DNA of 25,302 nucleotides from Planctomycetaceae bacterium (GTDB lineage Bacteria > Planctomycetota > Planctomycetia > Pirellulales > UBA1268). The notes beneath the pieces were generated by a model. The model was not told where the DNA came from. It did not search any database and was given only the letters and a program-made list of their open reading frames with translations. Position numbers and translations under genes: made by a program. Positions 1 through 6,006 of this stretch are shown piece after piece. Position 1 is the first letter of the stretch. Each line of letters starts with the position of its first letter. Location: the NCBI GenBank assembly GCA_005789975.1, contig SXWC01000011.1, positions 1-25,302 on the forward strand, written 5' to 3'.

Positions 1-66
1 AAGCCGGTGTTTCTGTACGCCTCGATTACTATGGCGCCGACAACGACCGTGCCCGTGAATCCGCAG

Positions 67-150
67 AACCACCCGATGCAGCGGACTCACGATAAAATCC
101 TGTGGTGTGGGTCGCCCAAGGTCGCGAGCCGCTGATCGGAGGCGATATCT
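67..150. repeat. attC-like imperfect inverted repeat (degenerate)
   Basis: CCGATGCAGCGG (73-84) pairs with CCGCTGATCGG (129-139) over 11 base pairs, leaving G78 unpaired. A stem with an extrahelical base, preceded by AAC at 67-69, is the arrangement of the L box in integron attC sites. The matching 3' R box (GTTRRRY) is not recognisable, so if this is an attC site it is degenerate. No complete gene lies in positions 1-166; the frames open at the left edge run into stops at about 105 and 135 and resemble nothing I know. An ordinary dispersed repeat is the alternative. Confidence 0.28.
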
Positions 151-153
151 GTG

Positions 154-166
154 GTAGGATGCGTTC
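154..166 (+). promoter_or_regulatory. possible -10 box for a leaderless toxin-antitoxin transcript
   Basis: TAGGAT at 154-159 fits a weak -10 element and lies seven bases before the ATG at 167. Transcription would therefore start at or next to the start codon. No Shine-Dalgarno sequence precedes the ATG, which fits a leaderless message. I see no convincing -35 element, so this is only a suggestion. Confidence 0.3.
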
Positions 167-391
167 ATGATCGACATAGCCCAGGCCCTTACCGAACTGA
201 CAGCGCTGCCGATTCATGATCGGCTACGCGTGGTCGAGTCGTTGTGGGATAGCATCCCGCCAGACTCGCCAGTCGAAATTTCTCCAGAACAACGGGCAGA
301 ACTGCAGCGGCGGATCGCCGCTCACGAGCGGTCGCCCGAGCAGTTGCTCACGTGGGACAAGGTTCTCGATCGCCTGCGGGATAGTCGATGA
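167..391 (+). CDS. addiction module antitoxin (TIGR02574-like), 74 aa
   Basis: This small acidic protein fits the family of putative addiction-module components paired with RelE/ParE toxins. The signature stretch LPIHDRLRVVESLWDSI (about residues 14-30) is typical: members of this family carry a 'R..LVE.LWDSI' helix near the N-terminus. A proline- and glutamate-rich linker follows, then a C-terminal helix with charged residues ending DKVLDRLRDSR. It would bind and neutralise the downstream toxin and probably repress the operon. Its stop codon overlaps the toxin start by four bases (ATGA), the usual coupled arrangement. The gene is intact although its toxin partner is broken. Identification rests on the motif, the size and the partner. 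Confidence 0.8.
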   Translation: MIDIAQALTELTALPIHDRLRVVESLWDSIPPDSPVEISPEQRAELQRRIAAHERSPEQLLTWDKVLDRLRDSR

Positions 392-683
392 AGTTCGTAC
401 TTCGGTATCGCCCCGAAGTCGTCGCTGATCTCGATGCCGGGCGCAGGTGGTACGAGGAAAGGTCGGCTGGGCTCGGCTCGGACTTCGTTGTCGAGTGCTC
501 CGAGGCTCTCGCCCGGATTCAGCGAATCCCGAGTGGGTGGGCGTCGATGCTTATGGAGTACGATCCCTCCGCATCCGCCGCTTCCCGTATGTCATCCACT
601 ACCGTATCGAAGGTGAGATGATCGTGGTCTTTGCGATCATGTTCGGCGGCCGCGATCCATCGGCGTGGCAAGGGCGGATATAA
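388..683 (+). pseudogene. ParE/RelE-type toxin, frameshifted
   Basis: The first frame from ATG 388 reads a normal ParE N-terminus, including FVLRYRPEVVADLDAGRRWY (from residue 3) and then SEALARIQR. After codon 46 the matching frame changes. The rest of the family fold, with RRFPYVIHYRIEGEMIVVFA and the terminal GGRDPSAWQ, lies in the frame that ends at the TAA before 684. Adding one base at about 525-526 joins the halves into ARIQRNPEWVGVDAYG and a protein of about 98 residues, the usual ParE length. As written, the first frame stops at 621 with an unrelated 31-residue tail. ParE proteins poison DNA gyrase and RelE proteins cleave ribosome-bound mRNA; which applies here cannot be told. The change is a one-base deletion or a sequencing error. 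Confidence 0.8.
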
Positions 684-766
684 CCAGGCGCTGGATCAGA
701 CGGCGGGCCGAATCCAGCGGTGTAGCAGAGTCTGTGGTCCGCCGCTGGTCAGCTTTATCGTTCGGC
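678..766. repeat. attC-like site downstream of the toxin-antitoxin pair
   Basis: The left arm (690-709) pairs with the right arm (736-753). CGGCGGGCC at 701-709 pairs with GGTCCGCCG at 736-744 with one wobble, and the pairing then continues with A700 and G693 left unpaired. The outer ends carry ATATAAC (678-684) and GTTCGGC (760-766). These resemble the R'' (RYYYAAC) and R' (GTTRRRY) boxes of integron attC sites, with an unpaired spacer between outer and inner boxes. A length of 89 bp is within the attC range. The site overlaps the toxin stop codon, as cassette attC sites often do. No integrase gene is in this window, so the call depends on structure alone. Confidence 0.42.
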
Positions 767-858
767 TAGTCATGCTCCGCGACAAAAAGCCCAGTACGTC
801 GTGGCGTTCTGCTGACACCCCACTTCCGTCCACCGCTCTTTCGATTCCAAGCCGCTTC

Positions 859-1113
859 ATGAGATTATTTCTTTTAGTCCTGGTTGGTTGTGGTGTGCTT
901 TTGTCGTCTGGTTTCCCGACGGTTCGGGCCGGCGAATGGCCCGAGGACACAAACCAGCTAGAGAGCTTGACGCCGCAGCGGGCCCGGAAACTTGCGAACG
1001 AGTTTGCGGGGGTGGCCTTTTTTGAGATTGAGATCAAGGGCGTGTTGAAACTGCAAACGCACAGATGTTTGCCCTTGAACCGCCTTAGGTCGCTGGATCC
1101 GGGAACAGGATAA
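859..1113 (+). CDS. short secreted protein, truncated planctomycete leucine-rich-type repeat protein
   Basis: From ATG 859 the product is 84 residues. It starts with a clear signal peptide (MRLFLLVLVGCGVLLSSG, then a probable cut after VRA at about residue 25). The mature part contains LESLTPQRARKLANEFAG and then LPLNRLRSLDPGTG. These look like the start of the repeats of the type L.L..L..L.PE.A.ALA common in large secreted planctomycete proteins. The frame stops after the first such unit, so this is probably the 5' stump of a longer gene rather than a complete one. A longer upstream frame exists (ATG 631 or 769) but crosses the attC-like site, and only the 859 start begins directly with the signal peptide. 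Function unknown. Confidence 0.4.
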   Translation: MRLFLLVLVGCGVLLSSGFPTVRAGEWPEDTNQLESLTPQRARKLANEFAGVAFFEIEIKGVLKLQTHRCLPLNRLRSLDPGTG

Positions 1114-1183
1114 AGCAACATCCCTTCTGTAAATCCGGGTTTTCAGAGGTGGGTCATCTGGCTTCCATGGTCAGGTAGGCTCG

Positions 1184-1342
1184 TTAGGTCTCCCAATCGT
1201 CACTGATCTCTGAGAGGACGGCAGAGGCGAGCCGCAGGAGCGACGCCTCGTTCGGGAAGAGCGTTGCGACCCGCGTCCGTCGTTTGATCTCCTTGTTGAG
1301 CCGCTCGAGCCCGTTGGTCATGCGGAGCCGCCGCCCGGACAC
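1184..1342 (-). pseudogene. IS256-family transposase, C-terminal remnant
   Basis: The minus strand encodes RRLRMTNGLERLNKEIKRR, then RTRVATLFPNEASLLRLAS and a tail ending SEISDDWET before TAA at 1186-1184. This is the C-terminal part of IS256-type (Transposase_mut) DDE transposases, including the final glutamate region in TNGLERLNKEI. About 52 residues remain of a protein that is normally near 400. The upstream catalytic DD region is missing; recognisable sequence ends near 1342, where GC-rich repeat DNA begins. No terminal inverted repeats were recognised. It is a dead relic that marks past insertion-sequence activity. Confidence 0.85.
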
Positions 1343-1351
1343 GACCGCAGG

Positions 1352-1429
1352 GTGGGGCGAATCGCCCCACTGGCGGCCGACTCGTTGGCGTGATTCGCCC
1401 CACGACGCCGAGGCCCCTGGGGCGAATCG
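1352..1429. repeat. three alternating copies of GGGGCGAATC
   Basis: GGGGCGAATC occurs at 1354-1363 and 1420-1429, and its reverse complement GATTCGCCCC at 1392-1401. The first copy sits inside a near-perfect palindrome (1352-1370, nine-base arms around one central base). The second and third can form a ten-base stem with an 18-base loop. The rest of the gap between 1343 and the next gene at 1658 holds nothing else I can name. The cluster could be REP-like or the edge of a lost mobile element. Confidence 0.5.
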
Positions 1430-1657
1430 CTCCAGCCGCAGGCCTTAGTCGCGGCCGGCACGGAGCGACTTGTCCGCCGTCGGCGGCTGTTCTGGTGCTG
1501 TTTTCAGGCCCAAACAGGTCGCCGGCCACGGCACCCCGCCCGCAGCCGGGTTTTGCGTCGGGTTTGGCACACAACGTGCCCATTTTGTCCGCGTTGGTTC
1601 CGCTCGTACGGCGACCGCTCGGCCTTCAGGTCGTCGCCTTCCTCGACGAAGTTCTTC

Positions 1658-3946
1658 ATGCGCCTCCGTCTCGGCATCTCTGGCCCGCTGCCTTCTCGGC
1701 GCCGGTGGCTCGTCGGCCTGGCGTTCGCCGTGTGGCTTGTCGCGGCCGGCATGCCCGCCACGCTCCGCGCCGACCTGATCCTCAACAGCGGCACCACCAC
1801 GATCAGCAGCAGCACCAACGTCGGCACGAACCTGTTCGTGGCGCGAACCGGCACCGCCACACTCGACGTGACCGGCGGCAGCGTCACCGGCACAAACTTC
1901 TACCTCGGCTGGGGACCCGGCAGCCTCGGCACCGCCACGGTCACCGGGGGCACCTGGGCCAGCAGCTCGAACATGATCGTCGGCGGCACCGGCGCCGGCA
2001 TCCTCACCCTGAGCGCCGGGCGGATCGAGAATCGCTCGGTCAGGCTCGGCTACAATTTTTTCAGCGGTCGAGGCACGGCCACGGTCACCGGGGGCACGTG
2101 GGCCGTGGGCGACTCGCTCAACGTCGGCTCGAACTCCTCGCTCACCATGTCGGGTGGGCTCGTGTCGGTGGCGGGCTCGCTCACGAAAGCGACGTCCGGC
2201 ACGATCACCCTCAATGCCGGCGGGACGCTCCAGGCTCACGCGATCGATGCGAGCCTGCTCGCCAACAACGGCACGCTCATCTTCAGCCCCTCCTCGCTCA
2301 CCGGACACCAGGGAACGATCAGCGGCACGGGCGTGATCCGCAAAGAGGGCGACGGCATGCTCGTGATGTCGTCGAGCACGACCAGTGCCACGACGACGAC
2401 CATCTCCACGGGGACGCTCTCGATGGGGTCGCGTGGCATGCTGAACCTGAGCGTAAGTCTCTCCGTGGGCTCGAGCGGCACCGGCACGCTCGTGATGAAC
2501 GGCGGCAGCATCACGGGCACCGACTCCTTTCTCGGCTCCGCCGCGGGAACCGTCGGCGTGGCCACCGTCACCAGCGGCACATGGACGAGCACCCGCGGCC
2601 TCGCTGTCGGCTCGAGCGGCACCGGCACGCTCGCCGTGAACGGCGGCAGCGTCACGAGCCTCTTCGCCACCGTGGGCAAGAACCTCGGCGGCGTTGGCCT
2701 GGCCACCGTCACCGGCGGAACCTGGAACCCGGGCGAACTGCTGACCATCGGCGAACTCGGCACCGGCGGGCTCGCCGTGAGCGGCGGCCTCGTCACCACC
2801 GTCGACAGCGTGATCGGCTCGTACATGTCCACCGGATCAGCCACGATCACCGGCGGCACCTGGGCCAGCAGCGGAAACCTCAGCATCGGCAGCGGGTACC
2901 TCGCGGTGGGCACGCTCACGATCAACGACGGTCTCGTCTCCAACTCCAGCGGCGCCGTTGGCGGCGCGTCCGGCAGTGTCGGCACGGTCACGGTCACCGG
3001 TGGAACCTGGGCCAACACCACCGATCTGTTCGTCGGCTCCAGCGGCACCGGCACACTCACGATGTCGGGCGGGCTCGTGTCGGTGACGGGCAGGCTCTCG
3101 AAGGGGGCCGCGGGCACGATCAACCTGAACCCCGGCGGAACGCTCCAGATCGGCGTCGGCAGCACCACCGGCCTGCTCGACGTGCCGTCGCTGGTCAACA
3201 ACGGCACGCTGATCATCAATCGCTCCGGCTTGTTCAACTACGCGGGTGTGATGAGCGGTTCCGGTTCGATCGTGCAGCAGGGCGGCGGGCAATGCAGGCT
3301 CGCCGGCGCCAACTCCTATTCCGGCGTCACCACGATCGCGGGCGGCACGCTGATCCTCGCCGGCACGGGCTCGATCGGCACCGGCGGCCTGAACCTCGGC
3401 ACCACGGCCAGCCCCGGCACCTTCGACCTCGCGACCCTCACGGCCGGCACCTACGCGCTGCCCGCCACCGGAAACCTCGCCGGCGTGGGCACGCTCTCCG
3501 GCGCCGGAAAATCCCTCGCCGTGCTCGGCTCGTTCCTCCCGGGCAACAGCCCCGGCACGGTGACGGTCGGCACTGGCTTCACCCTCGACCTCGCGAACTC
3601 GGGCACGAGCCTGTTCGAGATCACGAGCCCGCTCTTCACGGCGGGCACGTTCGACCTCGTCGACGGCGCCGGCAGCGTGGTCTTCGGCGGAGTGCTCGAC
3701 CTCGCCTTCACGAACGGCCCCTATGCCAACGGCTCCGACGTGCTGACGATCTTCGCCGCCACGGGCGGCTTCTCCGGTGGCTTCACGTCGGTCGTCGCCA
3801 GCGGCCTCGACGCGGGGCAATACGCCACGTTCAACCCGGCGACGGGCACGATTTCCGTGGTCCCCGAGCCCGCGACGTATGCCCTGGCCCTCATCGGAAT
3901 CGCCTGCGGCAGCCTCTCACTGCGGCGGCGGCGCATCGCAGGCTGA
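1658..3946 (+). CDS. PEP-CTERM anchored autotransporter-like beta-repeat protein, 762 aa
   Basis: The start chosen is ATG 1658, because the signal peptide follows directly (basic residues 1-17, hydrophobic 18-31, probable cut after LRA at residue 38). An upstream ATG at 1553 would add 35 unlikely residues. The body is made of degenerate repeats of about 45-50 residues built on GTATVTGGTW and GTLxxxGGSVT motifs, rich in Gly, Thr and Ser. This pattern is typical of parallel beta-helix passenger domains (autotransporter-associated and PEP-CTERM adhesin-like proteins). The C-terminus carries the sorting signal VVPEPATYALALIGIACG followed by a short arginine-rich tail, the PEP-CTERM tripartite signal recognised by exosortase. 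It is probably an exported surface or matrix protein. No exosortase or other partner gene lies nearby and no Shine-Dalgarno sequence is visible. Confidence 0.88.
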   Translation: MRLRLGISGPLPSRRRWLVGLAFAVWLVAAGMPATLRADLILNSGTTTISSSTNVGTNLFVARTGTATLDVTGGSVTGTNFYLGWGPGSLGTATVTGGTWASSSNMIVGGTGAGILTLSAGRIENRSVRLGYNFFSGRGTATVTGGTWAVGDSLNVGSNSSLTMSGGLVSVAGSLTKATSGTITLNAGGTLQAHAIDASLLANNGTLIFSPSSLTGHQGTISGTGVIRKEGDGMLVMSSSTTSATTTTISTGTLSMGSRGMLNLSVSLSVGSSGTGTLVMNGGSITGTDSFLGSAAGTVGVATVTSGTWTSTRGLAVGSSGTGTLAVNGGSVTSLFATVGKNLGGVGLATVTGGTWNPGELLTIGELGTGGLAVSGGLVTTVDSVIGSYMSTGSATITGGTWASSGNLSIGSGYLAVGTLTINDGLVSNSSGAVGGASGSVGTVTVTGGTWANTTDLFVGSSGTGTLTMSGGLVSVTGRLSKGAAGTINLNPGGTLQIGVGSTTGLLDVPSLVNNGTLIINRSGLFNYAGVMSGSGSIVQQGGGQCRLAGANSYSGVTTIAGGTLILAGTGSIGTGGLNLGTTASPGTFDLATLTAGTYALPATGNLAGVGTLSGAGKSLAVLGSFLPGNSPGTVTVGTGFTLDLANSGTSLFEITSPLFTAGTFDLVDGAGSVVFGGVLDLAFTNGPYANGSDVLTIFAATGGFSGGFTSVVASGLDAGQYATFNPATGTISVVPEPATYALALIGIACGSLSLRRRRIAG

Positions 3947-4200
3947 AAACCCCCACCGGCCCCGCCCGCGCCGAAGGATAGGACGGTCAATGGCACCTCC
4001 ACAAGCATCGAAGGGTGGACGAGCTTTTCGATGAGCGACGGCGGGGGCCGGTGGTGAGCGCGGTGGCGGCTGGCGTTGATCGCCGCAACGTTCCCAAACC
4101 CCTGTGGAGCGACGCGTTTCTCACGCTCGGCGCAGACCGTCTCCCAGTCTCCCCTGGTCCCCCCTGATCCTGGGTTTCGGTGCCTCGCATCCGGCACCGT

Positions 4201-4311
4201 TCAGAGGCGGTGGATGTCGATCGCGGGCAGCTCGTCGGGCGACGCTTGGAAGACGTCGCGGTCTTCTTCTTGCAAGACCTCGCCCATGAGCTTCGCCCAG
4301 GCGATCCGCGA
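4201..4311 (-). pseudogene. IS91-family transposase, internally deleted C-terminal remnant
   Basis: In one minus-strand frame ending at the TGA at 4203-4201 the sequence reads SRIAWAKLM and, shortly after, DRDVFQASPDELPAIDIHRL. Both pieces are typical of IS91-type transposases (Y2_Tnp), in which the first comes from before a cysteine-rich zinc segment and the second is the extreme C-terminus. Here they are only about eight residues apart, so the zinc segment between them is missing. The upstream part of the gene is not recognisable. DNA from 3947 to 4200 between the PEP-CTERM gene and this relic shows no gene or clear terminator. Confidence 0.6.
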
Positions 4312-4504
4312 GGTTGAGGCGCCGAGACAGCCGGCGGTGAAGCAAATCGCGCCGCCCGCTCGCCGAGGGGACGGCGATTTTGATCGTCAGCGGCGCGATG
4401 CCCGACGCGTGCGCCGCCGCATCGCCGCCCACGCCGTCCAAGCCGAGGAGCAGGGTGACCAAGTGCCGAGGATGGGCGCGGGCTGTCATAGCGTGTGATT
4501 CCCT

Positions 4505-4842
4505 GCCCGGATCGCACCCGATCCTCCGCGCCACCGTGTCGTCCATGAGTCGTTCCCAGTCGCGGACCGTTTCAGGGCTCATGAGCGGATCGCCGTGGAC
4601 GCCGATCGCACTGATGCGGCGCGGCAGGTCGCCGCTGGCGATCGGGCAGGCATCAAGCACCCGAGGACGGGGGCAGACAGCCCGGAGAGATTGGCGTCAC
4701 CGACGCTCTTACCGAAACTGATCTGAACGGTCTCGAACCCGTGCGGAAACAACTGCCGAATCACCCCCGTCGTGCGTTCGTGAGTGGGAACGAGCGTGCC
4801 GATACGGATGTCGTCGTGGGCATTCAGGGGGAAAGCGTGGAG
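4505..4842 (-). pseudogene. sugar phosphate isomerase/epimerase, N-terminal fragment with frameshift
   Basis: The minus strand reads IRIGTLVPTHERTTGVIRQL, then FPHGFETVQISFGKSVGDANL in one frame. At about 4655-4665 the sense switches frame to LDACPIASGDLPRRISAIGV and HGDPLMSPETVRDWERLMDD. Together they match the N-terminal third of planctomycete xylose-isomerase-like TIM-barrel proteins (sugar phosphate isomerase/epimerase). The metal-binding and C-terminal parts are absent, the sequence runs into unrelated DNA near 4505, and there is no convincing start codon. The gene is non-functional. Its position next to an IS91 relic suggests loss through transposon-related rearrangement. Confidence 0.6.
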
Positions 4843-4905
4843 TACAATCCGCCGAGCGGGTCGATGTGTGTCTGAACCCAGAATGACCCTGAAGTCGGAG
4901 TGATG

Positions 4906-5352
4906 ATGTACAAGGCCTCTTTCAAAGAACCCGACTCAAGCCTGCCGCCGCGGTGCCCGCGGTGCGGCATCGATGGCCTGCCCATCGGCCCTGAAACGCT
5001 CCGGGCCCACCTCGCCTCGGACGCGGCCGAGTCGCTCGGCGAACCGGCCTATTGGTGCGCGACCGACGCCTGCCCCGTCGCCTACTTCGACCTCTTCGAG
5101 CGGAGTGTGGATGCGGACGCCGCCCACGGTCTCTATTGGCCGAAGGATCCGGCCGGACCGCTTTGCTGCTGCCATGGCCTCACGGTAGACGATGTCGATG
5201 CCGACCTTGCGGAGCCCGTGCCCTCGCGGGTGCGGGCGGTGGTGCAGAAGGCAGGCCAGCCCGATGCCGCCTGCAGGACGAAGAGCCCCGACGGCCGCCC
5301 ATGCGTGGCCCGCGTGCAGCGGTATTACCTGCGGCAGAAACAGAAAGGCTGA
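4906..5352 (+). CDS. CopZ-like zinc and [2Fe-2S] cluster protein, 148 aa
   Basis: Numbered from ATG 4906, Cys17-x2-Cys20 and Cys51-x4-Cys56 form the zinc-binding half. Cys87-x-Cys89 followed by His-Gly, with Cys123 and Cys133 nine residues apart in between, form a Bfd-like [2Fe-2S] half. The order and spacings match the N-terminal domain of Archaeoglobus CopZ (CopZ zinc-binding family). The heavy-metal-associated domain that follows in that copper chaperone is absent, so copper delivery is not implied; electron transfer or metal handling is the safer inference. GGAG at 4897-4900 lies five bases before ATG 4906; GTG 4900 and ATG 4903 are in frame but fit this site worse. It stands alone between relic regions, with no transporter gene beside it. 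Confidence 0.8.
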   Translation: MYKASFKEPDSSLPPRCPRCGIDGLPIGPETLRAHLASDAAESLGEPAYWCATDACPVAYFDLFERSVDADAAHGLYWPKDPAGPLCCCHGLTVDDVDADLAEPVPSRVRAVVQKAGQPDAACRTKSPDGRPCVARVQRYYLRQKQKG

Positions 5353-5591
5353 CTACGGCCGGCGTTTGTTTTCTCACGCGACTGCCGAGCTGCCTGCCTC
5401 GCTGGCTCTTCGTGCGGCTGCGTGCCACGGAGACGGCAGGCCTCTTCCGGATCCTTATCAACCCAGCGACGCTGCTGCGGAGAAGTGCGCTCAGGGACGC
5501 AGGCTCGCATGCCGAAATCGGCAGTGAGCGTGACCGCCTTCGTCGAGCGATAGCCCTCGAGGTCGACGGCGTGTTCGCCCTTCTGGGCCAT
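5350..5591 (-). pseudogene. IS1182/IS5-like transposase, C-terminal remnant with frameshift
   Basis: The minus strand reads LEGYRSTKAVTLTADFGMRA, then CVPERTSPQQRRWVDKDPEE. This matches the segment 'KGY.S......GLR.YIPEP....R.W.DK' of DDE transposases of the IS1182 type. Shortly after, the sense moves to another frame with RSRTKSQRGRQLGSRVRK, where relatives have 'NRRR.....GK.LQRRRSE'. The rest of the gene is missing. The relic lies directly after the CopZ-like gene on the opposite strand and touches its 3' end. Confidence 0.5.
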
Positions 5592-5770
5592 TCGTGTCGT
5601 GCTGGTTGTTTTCGGGCCGAGGGATCGTCACGCGGATGATCGTGGCGGCGGGGGCCGCTGCCACGAACCGACAGCCGAGCAGGTCAACCGCTGGTACGCG
5701 ATGCGCTGGAGCGTGGAAGTCATGTGTCGCGACTCCTCGAACACGCCGTGGCGATGGCGGCTTGAAAAGA
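5585..5770 (+). pseudogene. IS4/IS701-like transposase remnant
   Basis: One plus-strand frame reads IRVVLVVFGPRDRHADD and then PTAEQVNRWYAMRWSVEVMC. The second stretch matches the 'WY..RW.IEV.F.D.K' region around the catalytic glutamate of IS4-type DDE transposases (IS701 and related). Only about 60 residues are recognisable, and sequence beyond residue SSN is unrelated. It abuts the opposite-strand transposase relic, so two insertion-sequence remnants lie end to end here. Confidence 0.45.
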
Positions 5771-5821
5771 ATGCCGCGGGGCATAGCGAGCGCGGTTCCT
5801 GACTGAATCCGGTCAAGGGAA

Positions 5822-5952
5822 GGGGTGCCCACGCCCCGGGAGCCGGGCTGTGGGAGCAAGCGCAGCCAGGATGGCGAAGCGCAGCGGACATGCAGTGGGC
5901 GGATGCCACGACGGCATCCGCGAACGTCCGGCGATGGGGCGTGGGCACACCC
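5822..5952. repeat. inverted-repeat-bounded element of about 130 bp
   Basis: GGGGTGCCCACGCCCC (5822-5837) is almost the exact reverse complement of GGGGCGTGGGCACACCC (5936-5952), with one extra base in the second copy. Between them lies a perfect seven-base hairpin, GGATGCC-ACGAC-GGCATCC (5901-5919). Just beyond, CACCCG and CGGGTG (5948-5969) can form another stem. The whole piece is GC-rich, has no open frame that I trust, and lies in the gap (5771-6006) between a transposase relic and the 3' end of the DUF1559 gene. It looks like a small non-autonomous or palindromic dispersed repeat. A structured RNA or 3' end processing element is possible. Confidence 0.5.
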
Positions 5953-6006
5953 GACCTGTGAGACGGGTGACTCCTGCTCCATGCCGACAAACTGCAAAAG
6001 TCGAAG

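Noticed and set aside
1114..1190. A third attC-like site ending at GTTAGGT (1183-1189)
   Set aside because: The R-box-like heptamer is present, but I found no matching left arm or stem, and the same bases are the 3' end of the IS256 transposase frame.
1390..3981. 863-codon frame overlapping the PEP-CTERM gene
   Set aside because: It is a His/Arg-rich shadow of the repeats in another frame, with no signal peptide or domain; the frame starting at 1658 has both a signal peptide and a PEP-CTERM end.
4121..4660. 179-codon minus-strand frame as a complete gene
   Set aside because: Only its first part resembles a sugar isomerase; the rest is out-of-frame shadow over the IS91 relic, so it is treated as a pseudogene fragment.
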